From Kocuria rosea subsp. polaris (GTDB lineage Bacteria > Actinomycetota > Actinomycetes > Actinomycetales > Micrococcaceae): a stretch of DNA of 64,000 nt. The stretch is from NCBI RefSeq assembly GCF_001483755.1, contig NZ_LQBK01000038.1, positions 47,145 to 111,144 on the forward strand. Direction: 5' to 3'. The position numbers were made by a program, and so were the translations under genes. Below the pieces are notes generated by a model. That model was not told where the DNA came from, made no database searches, and was given only the letters and a program-made list of their open reading frames with translations. Shown one piece after another: positions 16,563 through 24,367 of the stretch. The first letter of the stretch is position 1. Every line of letters begins with the position of its first letter.

Positions 16563-17411
16563 ATGGTCGCTGTGACGAAGTGGGTGACGGCCGGGGCCTC
16601 GGCCGCGGTACTGGGCGGCGGGTTGATGCTGGGCGGCCCGGCGGCGGTCGCCGCCACGGACGACCCGGCCTGCGTGCAGACGTCAGGGCACTTCACCGAG
16701 GTGCTGGGCGCCTACGGCATCACCGTGGCATCGGTGGTGGAGCTGGCGGAGACCTCCGCGGCCGCCGCGGACGCCCACACCCGGTCGGAGGCGCTGCGCG
16801 AGGCGGCGGCCGGGGAGCTGTGGGCTCAGCTGGGGATCGTGGACCGGGCCGATGACGAAGCCCGACCCGCGCTGCTGGCGGCCGAGGAGGCGCTGCGGGT
16901 GGCGCAGGCCTCCGGGAACGCCGCCGCGATCTCCGCAGCGGAAGACCAGCTCACCGCCGCCCGGGCGGCGCTGGCTCCGATCGAGGCGCAGGCCGCTGAG
17001 CTCATGGACGCCCTGGGAGTCGCCCTGAGCGCTCCCGAGGTGGTCGCCTCCCAGCACGCTCTCGACGCCGCCTACCACGAGTTGGAGACGCTCCGCTCGG
17101 GCCTCGGCCTCGACGAGGCCTCCGCCCACCAGCTCGTGGGTCTGGCCGATCAGGTGCGCGACCTGTGCGGGGACCTCGCTGACGGTCCGCCCGTCGTGGA
17201 CGCAGGGGAACCCGTCGCAGCGCCGGAGCCGGTCGCGACTCCGCCCGCGTCCGGCCCGGTGGCCGTCAACCCCGGCCTGAACATGGACACCGCGGTGTCC
17301 GCGGAAGCCGACGGAACCTCAGGGCCGGTGACCGCGGGTCTTCTCGCCGTCCTGGCGATCGCGCTCATCGGCGGGGCCGTTGCCCGGCGGAGCCGCAGCG
17401 GCCTGGCCTGA
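16563..17411 (+). CDS. Secreted, membrane-anchored coiled-coil protein
   Basis: 282 residues: an N-terminal signal peptide (AAVLGGGLMLGGPAAVAA, cleavage after about residue 31), an Ala/Glu-rich helical body (residues 60-190) likely to form a coiled coil, a Pro/Val-rich linker (about 205-230), then a single C-terminal helix (AGLLAVLAIALIGGAVA) with a basic tail RRSRSGLA. The tail architecture resembles surface-anchored proteins, but no LPxTG/LAxTG motif is present, so anchoring is probably by the helix alone. Start ATG follows CAGGAGAGGCACGGGC. Function unknown. Confidence 0.65.
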   Translation: MVAVTKWVTAGASAAVLGGGLMLGGPAAVAATDDPACVQTSGHFTEVLGAYGITVASVVELAETSAAAADAHTRSEALREAAAGELWAQLGIVDRADDEARPALLAAEEALRVAQASGNAAAISAAEDQLTAARAALAPIEAQAAELMDALGVALSAPEVVASQHALDAAYHELETLRSGLGLDEASAHQLVGLADQVRDLCGDLADGPPVVDAGEPVAAPEPVATPPASGPVAVNPGLNMDTAVSAEADGTSGPVTAGLLAVLAIALIGGAVARRSRSGLA

Positions 17412-17595
17412 CCGGATGTTCCGACGGGGTCCGATCACGCGGCCCGCAGCGGCTGTCCGGCCGGAGCCGCCGCAACCGCAGGACCTGCCGGGCTCGTGGT
17501 GACGCAGATGCGAAGGCCGGTCGCGCCGCGCTCGAGCGCCTCCGGGGCCGCCCTCGGTCTCGGAGTCAACACTCCCCCTGGGCACCTCGCACTCC

Positions 17596-17790
17596 TTATG
17601 GGTCGAGCAGGATCGCGGCGGCCGGGCAGGCCAGCGCGGCGTCTCGGACCGCAGCGTGCACGGCCTCTGGCGGTGCTGCATCGAGCAGGATCACGACGCC
17701 GTCGTCGTCGCGCTGGTCGAACACCTCCGGTGCCAGGGCGGCGCACTGCCCGGAGCTGCAGCACCTGGTCTGATCCACGCTGACCCGCAT
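17596..17790 (-). CDS. [3Fe-4S]-type ferredoxin, P450 partner
   Basis: 64 residues, the standard size. The motif RCCSSGQCAALAPEVFD gives Cys10 and Cys16 (CxxxxxC), and the third ligand is in ALACPAAAI near residue 56. The missing fourth Cys is typical of the 3Fe-4S ferredoxins that reduce actinobacterial cytochromes P450. Cys11 is an extra, non-canonical Cys. It is transcribed away from the P450 gene at 18015, so the pair is divergent rather than in the usual operon. Confidence 0.85.
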   Translation of the reverse strand: MRVSVDQTRCCSSGQCAALAPEVFDQRDDDGVVILLDAAPPEAVHAAVRDAALACPAAAILLDP

Positions 17791-18014
17791 GGCCGCCTCC
17801 TCGTCTCCAGCCGACTCCGGGAAAATGCCGGCACCGTGTCGCGGGTGGCCGGGTCCCCGCCCTGCTGGAGGTAACAGCGGCGGCTGGAGCGCTCTTCCCC
17901 CCGGACCTCTATCGTCGCTGGTCGTGACGCATATGGACGGTTTTCCGGCGGCTCGGTAGCGTGGATCTCCACGGAAGAAGCTGCGCCGTACGGTTACCAG
18001 GACTGAGGTGCGCC

Positions 18015-19202
18015 ATGACCTCCACCGAACCCGTCGCCCTGCCACTGACCCGTCAGTGCCCCGACGCCCCACCGCCCGAGCACCTGCAATTGCGCGAAAA
18101 GGCGCCCATCTCCCGGGTCACCCTGCCCTCAGGGATGACCGTATGGGCGTTGACCCGCCACGAGGACATCCGGGCGATGCTGGCCGATCCGTGGTTCAGC
18201 TCCGACCGCAACCACCCCGGGTTCCCGGCCCCTACACACGAAGCGATCCCGGTGTCCTTGAGCCTGCTCGGCATGGACCCGCCCGAGCACGGACCGGCCC
18301 GCCGGGCGGTGATGGGAGAGTTCACCCTCAAACGGATCACCGCACTCGGTCCGCGCATCCAGCAGATCGTGGACGAGCGCATCGATGTCCTGCAGGCCGG
18401 ACCCCGCCCGGTGGACCTGGTGCAGACGCTGTCCCTGCCGGTGCCCTCACTGGTGACCTGTGAGCTGCTCGGGGTGCCCTACGCCGACCACGACTTCTTC
18501 CAGACCCGCTCGGCCACCCTGCTCTCCCGCAGCGTGGCGGTGCAGCAGATCCAGCAGGCACTGGGCGAACTGCTGTCCTACCTCGACCGACTGATCAGCG
18601 CGAAGGAGCAGGACCCCACCGACGACCTGCTGGGCCGCCAGATCCGCAAACAACAGGAGAAGGGCGGTGTGGACCATGAAGCCCTGGTCAGTCTGGCCTT
18701 CCTGCTGCTGGTGGCCGGTCATGAGACCACGGCGAACATGATTTCCCTGGGCGTGCTGGCACTGCTCGAGCACCCCGAAGACCTGGCTGTGGTCCGCCAG
18801 GATCCCAGCAGGACCCCCGATGCCGTGGAGGAGCTGCTGCGCTGGTTCACGATCGCCGAACTGGGGACCTCACGGGTGGCCCTGGAAGACGTGGAGATCG
18901 GCGGGGTGCTCATCCGTGCCGGGGAAGGAGTCCTCGGCCTGTCCAACACCGCCAACCGCGATCCGGAGGTGTTCACCGACCCGGAGGCCTTCGACATCGA
19001 CCGGGGCGGACGCCACCACCTCGCCTTCGGCTACGGCCCGCACCAGTGCCTGGGCCAGAACCTCGCCCGCCTGGAGCTGCAGATCGTCATCAACACCTTG
19101 TTCCGGCGTATCCCCGACCTCCGGTGCGCGGTTCCCGTCAACGAGTTGCCCTTCAAGAACGACTCCGACATCTACGGCCTCCACGAGCTGCCCGTCACCT
19201 AG
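18015..19202 (+). CDS. Cytochrome P450 (CYP105-like)
   Basis: 395 residues, the usual size for a soluble bacterial P450. The I-helix oxygen-binding motif AGHETT is at 234-239, the K-helix ExxR is E273/R276, and the haem-binding loop FGYGPHQCLGQNLAR places the thiolate Cys at about residue 345. It is probably a hydroxylase of a small hydrophobic substrate, taking electrons from the divergently encoded ferredoxin. No ferredoxin reductase is nearby. ATG at 18015 chosen because the P450 fold begins shortly after. Confidence 0.94.
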   Translation: MTSTEPVALPLTRQCPDAPPPEHLQLREKAPISRVTLPSGMTVWALTRHEDIRAMLADPWFSSDRNHPGFPAPTHEAIPVSLSLLGMDPPEHGPARRAVMGEFTLKRITALGPRIQQIVDERIDVLQAGPRPVDLVQTLSLPVPSLVTCELLGVPYADHDFFQTRSATLLSRSVAVQQIQQALGELLSYLDRLISAKEQDPTDDLLGRQIRKQQEKGGVDHEALVSLAFLLLVAGHETTANMISLGVLALLEHPEDLAVVRQDPSRTPDAVEELLRWFTIAELGTSRVALEDVEIGGVLIRAGEGVLGLSNTANRDPEVFTDPEAFDIDRGGRHHLAFGYGPHQCLGQNLARLELQIVINTLFRRIPDLRCAVPVNELPFKNDSDIYGLHELPVT

Positions 19203-19393
19203 TGACCACATGACCGTGACTTCCGGGCACGTGGCCATCTCCTGTGCTCCTCGGGCCCCGGAGCGCATCGCCGAGTGCACCTGCTGCTCTGGTCTCCCGG
19301 CCCGGCACCGCTCCCGGCTCACCCATCAGGCGGGCGCGGTGCCGTACTGCACCGCCTGCGAGGGCTGGGCTCTTGTCCGCACACATGGAGGGC

Positions 19394-19726
19394 ATGGAAA
19401 CGACCACGAACGCACCCGCTTCACCCACTGTCACCGACGCTGTCGCCGCCGGCCACGTCCCGGAATCCCTGGCCGTCCACGTCGCGCAGCTGGGCCTGGC
19501 CACGCTGGAGAAGCCGATGACGATCACCGAGGCCGCCGCTGAGGACGGGTTCCTGACCGCGGTCGTGGAGGTCTCCCTCTACGCCCTGTTGGAGGGCCGG
19601 GCCAGCGAGGAGACCGGGGCGTTCCCCGCCTGGTGGGTCAAACGATGCCGAGCTGCTGGGCCATGGACATCATGTCGAGGTAGCGGTGCTCCACCTCGGT
19701 CGTCCCGCTCTCGTCGTGCCGGTTGA
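19394..19726 (+). CDS. Hypothetical protein, probably with a disrupted C terminus
   Basis: 110 residues. The first 80 look natural (TVTDAVAAGHVPESLAVHVA and FLTAVVEVSLYALLEGRASE). After about 19640 the frame runs antisense through the SnoaL-like gene and becomes Arg/Ser-rich, so the native 3' end was probably lost. It is only plausible as a gene remnant. Confidence 0.35.
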   Translation: METTTNAPASPTVTDAVAAGHVPESLAVHVAQLGLATLEKPMTITEAAAEDGFLTAVVEVSLYALLEGRASEETGAFPAWWVKRCRAAGPWTSCRGSGAPPRSSRSRRAG

Positions 19727-20102
19727 AGACGGCCATGGGGACGGACACCCGCCGGCCAGAGGGCTCGACCACCCCCAGGGGAGTCGTCAGCGGCCCCGTG
19801 TGGGTGCCCACGAACAGCAGCCGCATCGCTGCCGTGGGGCCATCGATCGCCACCTCCTCGATCTCCAGCTTCATGTCCGGCATCGCGGTGATCCATTGCT
19901 GGAAGTCCTGCTGGATAGCCGCTCGGCCACGTACCGGCTCAGGCGAGGCAGCGGTGTAGACGACGGCGTCCGGGGCGTAGGTGGCCGCAGCCCCTGCGGC
20001 ATCGTGGGCATTGATGGATGCGATGGCGTGCTCGACCTGCTCCCGGCGGTCCATGCCCTCGCCCGGGACTGGTCCGACGACGGACGTGTGGGTGTCGCTC
20101 AT
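19638..20102 (-). CDS. SnoaL-like / ester cyclase family protein
   Basis: 154 residues with the NTF2-like cone fold pattern: HAIASINAHDAAGAAATYAP, WITAMPDMKLEIEEVAIDG, FVGTHTGPL and a C-terminal strand. SnoaL-like proteins range from polyketide cyclases to small hydrolases; with no pathway genes around except the P450, a specific role is not assignable. ATG at 20102 with GAGATCACC upstream. Confidence 0.72.
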   Translation of the reverse strand: MSDTHTSVVGPVPGEGMDRREQVEHAIASINAHDAAGAAATYAPDAVVYTAASPEPVRGRAAIQQDFQQWITAMPDMKLEIEEVAIDGPTAAMRLLFVGTHTGPLTTPLGVVEPSGRRVSVPMAVFNRHDESGTTEVEHRYLDMMSMAQQLGIV

Positions 20103-20305
20103 GGTGATCTCCGCTTCTGGTGGACCCAGGCCCCACCTGCTCGGCAGGGCCGGCACTCGACGGTAGGCGCCGGCTGACTGGGGCACCAAGGACTCCGGCC
20201 GCATCGTCGCAGGCTCGTGACTCAGGGCGGATACATGACGCCTCCCATCCCGCCGACGGTCGCTCTTGTGCCCCACCACGAGCCCGGGAAACCTCGTCGC
20301 GTCGG

Positions 20306-20470
20306 CTACCGGCGCCGGGCCCGCCGGTCCTGCTGGACGACCGAGGCGATGAGACAGGCGAAGGCGACAGCGGTGAACCATGCGCCCAGGGCTCCTTCGA
20401 GCCCCAACCAAATGCACACAGCGAGCATCAGCCCCAGGAACGTCACGTACCACCGACGCGCCTTCGACAC
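20306..20470 (-). CDS. Small membrane protein, gene 4 of a four-gene operon
   Basis: 54 residues from a GTG: a basic start (SKARRWYV), then a long hydrophobic hairpin (FLGLMLAVCIWLGLEGALGA and WFTAVAFACLIASVV) and a basic tail (QQDRRARRR). The GTG starts 3 bases after the upstream gene's stop. Its identity as a gene rests on hydrophobicity and operon position. Confidence 0.6.
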   Translation of the reverse strand: MSKARRWYVTFLGLMLAVCIWLGLEGALGAWFTAVAFACLIASVVQQDRRARRR

Positions 20471-20473
20471 GAC

Positions 20474-20713
20474 CTACACCTGCCGGTCGCCGGCGCGCTG
20501 CTGGGCCCGCCGACGGATCCGCGATCGCTGCTCCCGGGACCAGAACGGACCGAGCCTCCACCACAATCCCAAGGGGACAACCACCAGGCCGACCAGGACG
20601 GCCGCACCCCATCCGTAGAGCAGTCCGACGACGACGATCACGAAAATGCTCAGCGTGTCGGTCAGCACGTCAGCGAACCACACGCGCTGGGGCCATTGCC
20701 GTTCCTCGGTCAT
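20474..20713 (-). CDS. Small membrane protein, gene 3 of a four-gene operon
   Basis: 79 residues. One long hydrophobic region (LSIFVIVVVGLLYGWGAAVL and VGLVVVPLGLWWRLG) probably forms a helical hairpin, with a basic C-terminal tail (REQRSRIRRRAQQRAGDRQ). The ATG overlaps the stop of the preceding gene (ATGA). Confidence 0.65.
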   Translation of the reverse strand: MTEERQWPQRVWFADVLTDTLSIFVIVVVGLLYGWGAAVLVGLVVVPLGLWWRLGPFWSREQRSRIRRRAQQRAGDRQV

Positions 20714-20925
20714 GGCTGGTGGTCCGGTCCGCGGCGGTGCCGACTCTGCCGCCACTCGTGGACCGGCCGGGACACGGCGATCAGCACCGCGGTCACGGTG
20801 AGCCCGGTCAGGGCCCGCTCGAATGCGGTCAGCGGCGGCCACGTGCCCACCTGCGCCAGTACCAGGAGCGCCGCGCCGACGAGCATCGCGATCAGGTGCC
20901 CGTGCAGGGACCGGTCCGGTGTCAT
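20710..20925 (-). CDS. Small membrane protein, gene 2 of a four-gene operon
   Basis: 71 residues with two hydrophobic segments (LIAMLVGAALLVLAQVGTW and LTGLTVTAVLIAVSR) and a His/Arg-rich tail. The ATG overlaps the upstream stop (ATGA), implying translational coupling. Confidence 0.65.
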   Translation of the reverse strand: MTPDRSLHGHLIAMLVGAALLVLAQVGTWPPLTAFERALTGLTVTAVLIAVSRPVHEWRQSRHRRGPDHQP

Positions 20926-21113
20926 GGCCTCTCCTGGGGGCCGGTCTGCCCGCCGCGACGGGTGCCGGGAGACCAGAGGTTGCTCAGCAGCAAAGCGGCC
21001 ACGCCGATCGCGGTCATCCACCAGTTCCACTCGCCCAGGATCAGACGCAGCCCCACGATGAGGGCCACGATGATCGCCGCTTGGATGAGCACCTGCTGCC
21101 ATCGCCTCGACAC
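20922..21113 (-). CDS. Small membrane protein, gene 1 of a four-gene operon
   Basis: 63 residues from a GTG with GAAGGAG 6 bases upstream, which I prefer over two in-frame ATGs further up. Two helices (VLIQAAIIVALIVGLRLIL and WWMTAIGVAALLLSNLW) and a basic tail. This is the leading gene of a unit of four consecutive tiny membrane proteins. Confidence 0.62.
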   Translation of the reverse strand: MSRRWQQVLIQAAIIVALIVGLRLILGEWNWWMTAIGVAALLLSNLWSPGTRRGGQTGPQERP

Positions 21114-21288
21114 CCTGCACTCCTTCTCGCCCATCGCCTTGCTTGCTCGCATCGTGCCACGAGGAGACCGGGGCTGTCTGACCCCTCATCGGCGAACCGT
21201 GGTGCAGCGAGCAGGGGCGGGCCACGTTCGGCTGGAGGGGGCCGTGGCCGCCGGGTCGATGATGGTCTCGGGTGCGGAGGAGGTTGCC

Positions 21289-21830
21289 GTGAACCCGGTC
21301 GATGTGGAGCGGTTCTACGCCCACGTGCTCAAGGGCCCGACTCCCGATGCTTGCTGGTGGTGGCTGGGCGCGATCAGCGACGACGGGTACGGCCGGTTCT
21401 GGTTCAGCACCCTGGCCGGCCAGAAGGTCGTCTCCGCCCACCGGTGCGGGGCCTGGGCACCGTCCACGGCGGTCTGGAGGCGATCGAGGTCCGGACCGCG
21501 CTGCACTGGTTCGATGTGCCGCTGTGCGTGCGCGCGTCGCTGCAGCCGACCACGCACCTGCTGCTGGGAACTGCCTCGGAGAACATGGAGGACCGGGCAT
21601 TCGAAGGACGGACGCCTTCGTCGAACGCCGCGCGGTGGCGCCGGCTCGGTTCCGACCTGGACGGCGAGGTTTGCCGTTGGCTGGTGAGCCCTGATGACTT
21701 CAACGCCGAGGACGCGCTGAGGTTCGCGCCTCCTATGGTTGCCCGGAACGTTTCGAGGCCATCGATCGGGCGATCCTCAGGCTCGAGCAGCGAAGGCGGC
21801 CAGACGCGTCCCTGCTCTTGCCGGTTCTGT
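21289..21830 (+). pseudogene. HNH endonuclease-like gene, frameshifted
   Basis: From a GTG at 21289 with AGGAGG upstream, the first frame reads DACWWWLGAISDDGYGRFWF and ends at SAHRCGAW. Near 21450 the sequence continues in another frame with VHGGLEAIEVRT, DVPLCVRASLQPTTHLLLGT and ASENMEDRAFEGR. This order (CWxW-GxxxxDGYGRF, AHR, CxNP.CVN-like, HLxLGTxxEN) is that of phage and island HNH proteins. A second frame change near 21740 may continue into RFEAIDRAILRLEQRRRPD. Dead as it stands. Confidence 0.6.
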
Positions 21831-21846
21831 TGTCGCCGTTGGCACG

Positions 21847-21917
21847 CCTGCTACGGTGCGACCAGCAGGCACCGGGCGAAGACGTCGCTCACCGCCTCCG
21901 ACTCCCCGAGGAGCACC
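21847..21917 (+). promoter_or_regulatory. Promoter and 5' leader, copy C of a shared leader
   Basis: CTGCTACGGTGCG gives the -10, and 21862-21888 is identical to 10407-10433 over 27 nt. GCCTCCGAC and CCGAGGAGCACC then follow as in copy B. The ATG at 21923 is 14 bases after GAGGAG begins. The downstream proteins of copies B and C are unrelated, so the leader rather than the coding sequence is what is shared. Confidence 0.6.
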
Positions 21918-21922
21918 GTGCG

Positions 21923-22492
21923 ATGAGCACCCCCACCTGGCAGAACTCCGAGATCCTCGCCGCCGCGGCCGGGCCCCAGGCCCCGCAGGTCCAGGCCGTC
22001 TTCGAGAAGGCGGCCGACATCGGGCTCGACGAGTCGCAGGCGCTGCGCAAGGCGTCCGAGCTCCATCAGAAGTTCGTCACCGACAACGCCCCCGCCGAGG
22101 TCGACTACGACGCGCTCGGCTTGGCCGCGGTGAAGCTGGCCGTCAGCGCCGCAGCTGCCGCCGGACGCCAGAACTCTCTGGATCTCGTCCTGGGTTCTTG
22201 GCGGAATCTGTCCCAGGCGATCGCCACCGACCTGTTCCTGCAGATGCACCGGCACACCCGCCCCGACTCCACGCCGCCGTCCGGGGACGCCCTGAAGCAC
22301 GCCGCCGCAGCCACCGCCACCAGCTTTCAGATGCCCGTGGCCCACGCCCTGATCGCCCTCGCCGCCCGGGACCTGATCGACACCGACGGCTTCCCGCAGG
22401 ACGCCTACGACTTCCTGACCACCCCGTGGAACTGGGCCTTCGGCGCCGCCCACCCCGACGACGACACCGGGGAGACGGTGCAGGGCTCATGA
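21923..22492 (+). CDS. Hypothetical helical protein, first gene of an HTH operon
   Basis: 189 residues, soluble and mostly alpha-helical. Visible blocks: VQAVFEKAADIGLDESQALR, AVKLAVSAAAAAGRQNSLDL and HALIALAARDLIDTDGFPQD. No family recognised. It ends ATGA on the start of the HTH gene, so the two are co-translated, and it is driven by the shared leader. Confidence 0.65.
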   Translation: MSTPTWQNSEILAAAAGPQAPQVQAVFEKAADIGLDESQALRKASELHQKFVTDNAPAEVDYDALGLAAVKLAVSAAAAAGRQNSLDLVLGSWRNLSQAIATDLFLQMHRHTRPDSTPPSGDALKHAAAATATSFQMPVAHALIALAARDLIDTDGFPQDAYDFLTTPWNWAFGAAHPDDDTGETVQGS

Positions 22493-22947
22493 ATGAGGAC
22501 CTGGTCGCCTGGGCGCAGTCCCGTCCGCAGCCGCTCCCCGCGGGTCAGGTGCCGGCCGACGGGCGGATGACGCCGATCGAGCTGAAGATCGTGCGCGAGG
22601 CCCTGGGCCTGTCGCGCGAGCAGCTCGCCGCAGCCCTGAACGTCGGACTGCGCTCGGTCGACGACTGGGAGTCCGGCCGCCGGCCCATCCCGGACGGCGT
22701 CCGCGACGACGTCGAGCGGATCGAGGCGTACACCGCCCAGGTCGCGGACCAGCTGGCGGCTCACCTGCTCGAGCACGCCGGGCCCGACCCGGTCTTCGAG
22801 GTCTACGACCGCGACACCGACATGCCGGCCCTCGACCTGCCGGGCGCACCCTTGCCGCCTACCGCCCGGTGGTGGCGGGCGGTCGCCTACCGGGTGGCCG
22901 AGGACGTGCCGGGCCTGCGGATCGTCGAGGCACCGGGGAGGACGTGA
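22489..22947 (+). CDS. Helix-turn-helix protein
   Basis: 152 residues. Residues about 30-75 form an XRE-like HTH: MTPIELKIVREALGLSREQL, then LNVGLRSVDDWESGRRPIPD. The C-terminal half (VADQLAAHLLEHAGPDPVFE; ARWWRAVAYRVAEDVPGLRI) is not recognised. The layout recalls the YdiL/DUF1870-like HTH proteins of phage and plasmid origin. Overlaps its neighbours by ATGA and TGATG. Confidence 0.72.
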   Translation: MNEDLVAWAQSRPQPLPAGQVPADGRMTPIELKIVREALGLSREQLAAALNVGLRSVDDWESGRRPIPDGVRDDVERIEAYTAQVADQLAAHLLEHAGPDPVFEVYDRDTDMPALDLPGAPLPPTARWWRAVAYRVAEDVPGLRIVEAPGRT

Positions 22948-23434
22948 TGTGCAAGCGCAAGGACCGATGGGGACCGTCTGCGCTCCCCCGGCTCGCCCGC
23001 GCCCGGGCTCGAGCTGAACGTGAGCGGTACGCGAAGCACGAACAGATATTCCGATCCAGGCGCCACGACCCACGCCACCCGCAGACCCGGGAGAAGTACC
23101 TCGACTCGATGGTCCACATGTTAGACATCCCTTGGTGCAGAACTCCCCCCACGATGAGCGGAGCGCGAGCCGGCAGCCGATCCTCCCGCTTGGTCGCCTG
23201 AGCGAACGCGCGAGCCTGCTCGTAGATCCGCGCCGGCAGGGCGAAGGTGTCGGAGTTCTCCGGCCAGCCGACGTAGAGGGCCGCCGTCCCCTCCCCCGTG
23301 CGCACCGCGCGCAACCGGTTCACGTCCGGGCGCCGGTCAGCCAGGTTCGACTCCTCGACGACCTCACCGGGCACCTGCAGCGCGTCCAGCATGTCGTCCG
23401 GATCGGGGTGCGGGTCCCGCGCGGGATCAGACAT
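22859..23434 (-). CDS. Hypothetical protein with a probably foreign C-terminal half
   Basis: 191 residues as read. The first 105 or so look native (MLDALQVPGEVVEESNLADR, ALYVGWPENSDTFALPARIY and DRLPARAPLIVGGVLHQGM). Beyond about 23120 it is antisense to the 84-residue gene and becomes Arg/Ser/Pro-rich. The natural gene is therefore probably the part 23434 to about 23120. Confidence 0.45.
   Translation of the reverse strand: MSDPARDPHPDPDDMLDALQVPGEVVEESNLADRRPDVNRLRAVRTGEGTAALYVGWPENSDTFALPARIYEQARAFAQATKREDRLPARAPLIVGGVLHQGMSNMWTIESRYFSRVCGWRGSWRLDRNICSCFAYRSRSARARARASRGSADGPHRSLRLHITSSPVPRRSAGPARPRPPGRRPPATTGR
22947..23201 (+). CDS. Small basic protein, third gene of the HTH operon
   Basis: 84 residues, Arg-rich, starting MCKRKDRWGPSALPRLARAR and coupled by TGATG to the HTH gene. 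The first 57 residues or so look natural; after about 23120 the frame reads antisense to a gene on the other strand, so the original C terminus was probably replaced at a rearrangement junction. Function unknown. Confidence 0.45.
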   Translation: MCKRKDRWGPSALPRLARARARAERERYAKHEQIFRSRRHDPRHPQTREKYLDSMVHMLDIPWCRTPPTMSGARAGSRSSRLVA

Positions 23435-23605
23435 GGTCCCAGTCTCCCCCGAAGACGACCCCGGTCGAGACCCGAGCTATGGCGCTCGCCGAGGCTCGGA
23501 TCGTCTTTGCGCGTCGATCATCACCTCGCCGTCGTGATGTCTCCAGCCTGCAAGCTGGTTGTCAGCGTCACCGCGCGGTGTGCCGGCACCCCGCAGATCA
23601 GCGGC

Positions 23606-24244
23606 TCAGAGCCCGACCTGGTCCACCCCGTACGTCGCCTGCTCGGCGGTGTACCCCTCGAACATCAGCTGCTCGATGAGGCCCCCGCGGGAGAAGCCCG
23701 AGAAGTCGAGGTAGTTCTGGGCGGCCTTTGCGGCCTGGGCGTTGTAGTCGATCGTCAGGCTGTCGACGGCCACGGTCGCGTCCTCGGTCGAGTAGTCCTC
23801 GAAGACCAGCTGATCGATGAGCCCGGACCGCGAGAACGCGGTGAAGTCGAGGTAGCTCTGGGCCGAGCGCACCGCGTTCTGCTGCGCCAGCGTCAACCCC
23901 GACTGGTCGGCCTTCGGCTCCGGAGCCGGCGGCTCCGGCTGTGCTGCCTCCTCAGCGGCCTCGGCGGCCTTGGCTTCCGCTTCGGCCTCTGCCGCTGCCT
24001 TGGCCTCTGCTTCCGCTTCCGCCTCCTCGGCGCGCTGCTCCGCTTCCGCGGCCCGCTCCTCGGCCTCCTGAGCCTTGGCCTCGGCATCGGCCACCCGCTG
24101 GTCCGCCTCGGAGGTGTCCTGGGTGACGGTGACCGTGGCCGTGGGGGTCGACGACGACGCCTCTTCGGCACCGCATCCGCTCAGCAGCAGCAGCGCGGCG
24201 AGACCGCCCGAGGTCACCAGGGCCGGTGTGTTGATTGTCTGCAT
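23606..24244 (-). CDS. Ltp-family surface lipoprotein (superinfection-exclusion type)
   Basis: 212 residues. A type II signal peptide (GGLAALLLLSGCG, lipid Cys near residue 24) is followed by a long Ala/Glu coiled-coil stalk (residues 45-105), a Pro-rich hinge and two Ltp repeats of about 42 residues: SAQSYLDFTAFSRSGLIDQL and KAAQNYLDFSGFSRGGLIEQ. The Ltp domain is known from a Streptococcus thermophilus prophage lipoprotein that blocks injection of phage DNA, and is also common on actinobacterial surfaces. The start ATG has AGAAGGAGATCC upstream. Confidence 0.85.
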   Translation of the reverse strand: MQTINTPALVTSGGLAALLLLSGCGAEEASSSTPTATVTVTQDTSEADQRVADAEAKAQEAEERAAEAEQRAEEAEAEAEAKAAAEAEAEAKAAEAAEEAAQPEPPAPEPKADQSGLTLAQQNAVRSAQSYLDFTAFSRSGLIDQLVFEDYSTEDATVAVDSLTIDYNAQAAKAAQNYLDFSGFSRGGLIEQLMFEGYTAEQATYGVDQVGL

Positions 24245-24367
24245 CGTGGATCTCCTTCTGGTGCACCCGAGGCTCTGGCGGGTCGACGTCAGAGCGTCGG
24301 CGGTAACGCCCTCGACCACTCCCACATGCGTGGTTCGCTTTCGTACACCATCCCACAGGCTGAGCCT

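Noticed and set aside
17499..17950. Two similar short strings (GTGACGCAGATGCG and GTGACGCATATGGACG) flanking the ferredoxin gene
   Set aside because: Similarity is too short and imperfect to call an attachment site or insertion-sequence end.
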